The translations under genes and the position numbers were made by a program. From assembly GCA_046728115.1 (NCBI GenBank), contig JBKPDW010000134.1, positions 1 through 15,409 on the forward strand: a DNA stretch of 15,409 nt. Reading direction: 5' to 3'. Source of the stretch: CAVSWN01 sp046728115 (GTDB taxonomy: Bacteria > Acidobacteriota > Vicinamibacteria > Vicinamibacterales > CAVVIG01). This document shows, piece by piece, positions 14,846 through 15,409 of this stretch. Numbering within the stretch: the first letter of the stretch is position 1; each line of letters opens with the position of its first letter. The notes beneath the pieces are model-generated. The model worked only from the letters and a program-made list of their open reading frames with translations, was not told the origin of the DNA and did no database searches.

Positions 14846-15409
14846 GAGGCAACCTGCCGGACGTCGGCGTCTGCTGTCTTCACGACGAGAGGCAATCGGA
14901 TCTCGACCACGGTTCCCTCGTCGGGCGCCGTGTGAACCGTCAGAGATCCAGCGGTGCCGTATTGGCATTCAAGCCGCCGCTCCACGTTGCGAAGGCCGAC
15001 GCCGGCCGCGCGCCCTCGTTCGAGTGCCTGATACGTCGTCCCCGCGCCGGTGTCCTGAACGGTCAGGGCCAGATGTCGTTGATCGTCACCAGTCCTTTCG
15101 ACCCTCGCGCGTATCACGACCTCGCCGCCACTCTGTTTGTGCCCGAGCCCGTGCTTCACCGCGTTCTCGACCAGCGGCTGGAGAAGCAGGGGTGGCAGAC
15201 GAATGTTGCGAAGCCGCCTGGGCACGTCAACCGTGACCCGGAGTCGATGCTCAAAGCGAGCGCGCTCGATGTCGAGATAGGCCTCGATCAGATCGATCTC
15301 ACGACCGAGCGTCGTCAGCTCGCCCTCCGATCGCAGGACAGCGCGCAGCAGCGCGGTCAGCCGCATCAGCGTTTCGAGCGCGCGCGGGGGCGTGGTCTGG
15401 ATCAGGTAC
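14842..15409 (-). CDS. Sensor histidine kinase, LytS/His_kinase type (5' part missing)
   Basis: The last 188 residues of a kinase whose start lies beyond the right edge; the frame is open to the last base. The visible part begins in the dimerisation/phosphotransfer region (YLIQTTPPRALETLMRLTAL, then LLRAVL and YLDIERARFEHRL), which in this family follows the phosphoaccepting P-H-F-L-x-N motif, here off the window. The ATP-binding domain is complete: N-box LVENAVKHG, G1-like DTGAG, and GVGLRNVERRL with the C-terminal VVEIRLPL. Any membrane or input domain is not visible. The GTGA overlap with the LytTR regulator gene shows that they are partners. A methionine at about 15366 is internal and should not be taken as the start. 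Confidence 0.9.
   Translation of the reverse strand, partial: YLIQTTPPRALETLMRLTALLRAVLRSEGELTTLGREIDLIEAYLDIERARFEHRLRVTVDVPRRLRNIRLPPLLLQPLVENAVKHGLGHKQSGGEVVIRARVERTGDDQRHLALTVQDTGAGTTYQALERGRAAGVGLRNVERRLECQYGTAGSLTVHTAPDEGTVVEIRLPLVVKTADADVRQVAS

Overview
The window is GC-rich, densely coded and bacterial. The gene content (TonB-dependent receptor with an N-terminal carboxypeptidase-regulatory-like domain, M28 peptidase, large ankyrin-repeat protein, FtsH with a proline-rich tail, LytTR two-component pair) suggests a Gram-negative soil-type bacterium. Acidobacteriota, perhaps Vicinamibacteria, is the best guess by style; Gemmatimonadota or a related phylum is possible. No rRNA, tRNA, CRISPR array, insertion sequence or complete mobile element was seen.

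Layout. (1) 1-2536: a TonB receptor gene (minus) bounded on both sides by short 5' stubs of other genes: the start of a GCS2/YbdK-type carboxylate-amine ligase at 152-211 (plus) and the start of an arylsulfatase at 2346-2432 (minus). Neither stub has its downstream body, so the receptor looks like a cassette that replaced the interior of two convergent genes. (2) 2537-4087: a secreted or lipid-anchored M28-like metallopeptidase (plus) with a substituted active-site motif. (3) 4192-7008: a Ca2+-type P2 ATPase (minus). (4) 7009-7315: a divergent spacer holding what looks like the last 36 codons of a cardiolipin synthase/PLD-family gene, a possible promoter and a possible leader peptide for the next gene. 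(5) 7316-10256: FtsH-type membrane protease followed by a CatE-like two-domain VOC dioxygenase (plus). (6) 10290-11276: aldo/keto reductase (minus). (7) 11277-11810: about 530 bp with a possible gene remnant and then a structured leader. (8) 11811-13571: ankyrin-repeat protein (plus), followed by a strong hairpin. (9) 13708-15409: a minus-strand unit of sensor kinase (cut by the window edge), LytTR response regulator (GTGA overlap) and a small single-pass membrane protein.

How the genes relate. The kinase and regulator clearly form one signalling system, and the small membrane protein may be cotranscribed with them. FtsH (membrane quality control) and the VOC protein are probably cotranscribed. 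The other genes are ordinary housekeeping or accessory genes without a common pathway. The most unusual signal is the set of truncated gene ends in the spacers, which points to repeated rearrangement. I did not find convincing evidence of a new multi-gene system.
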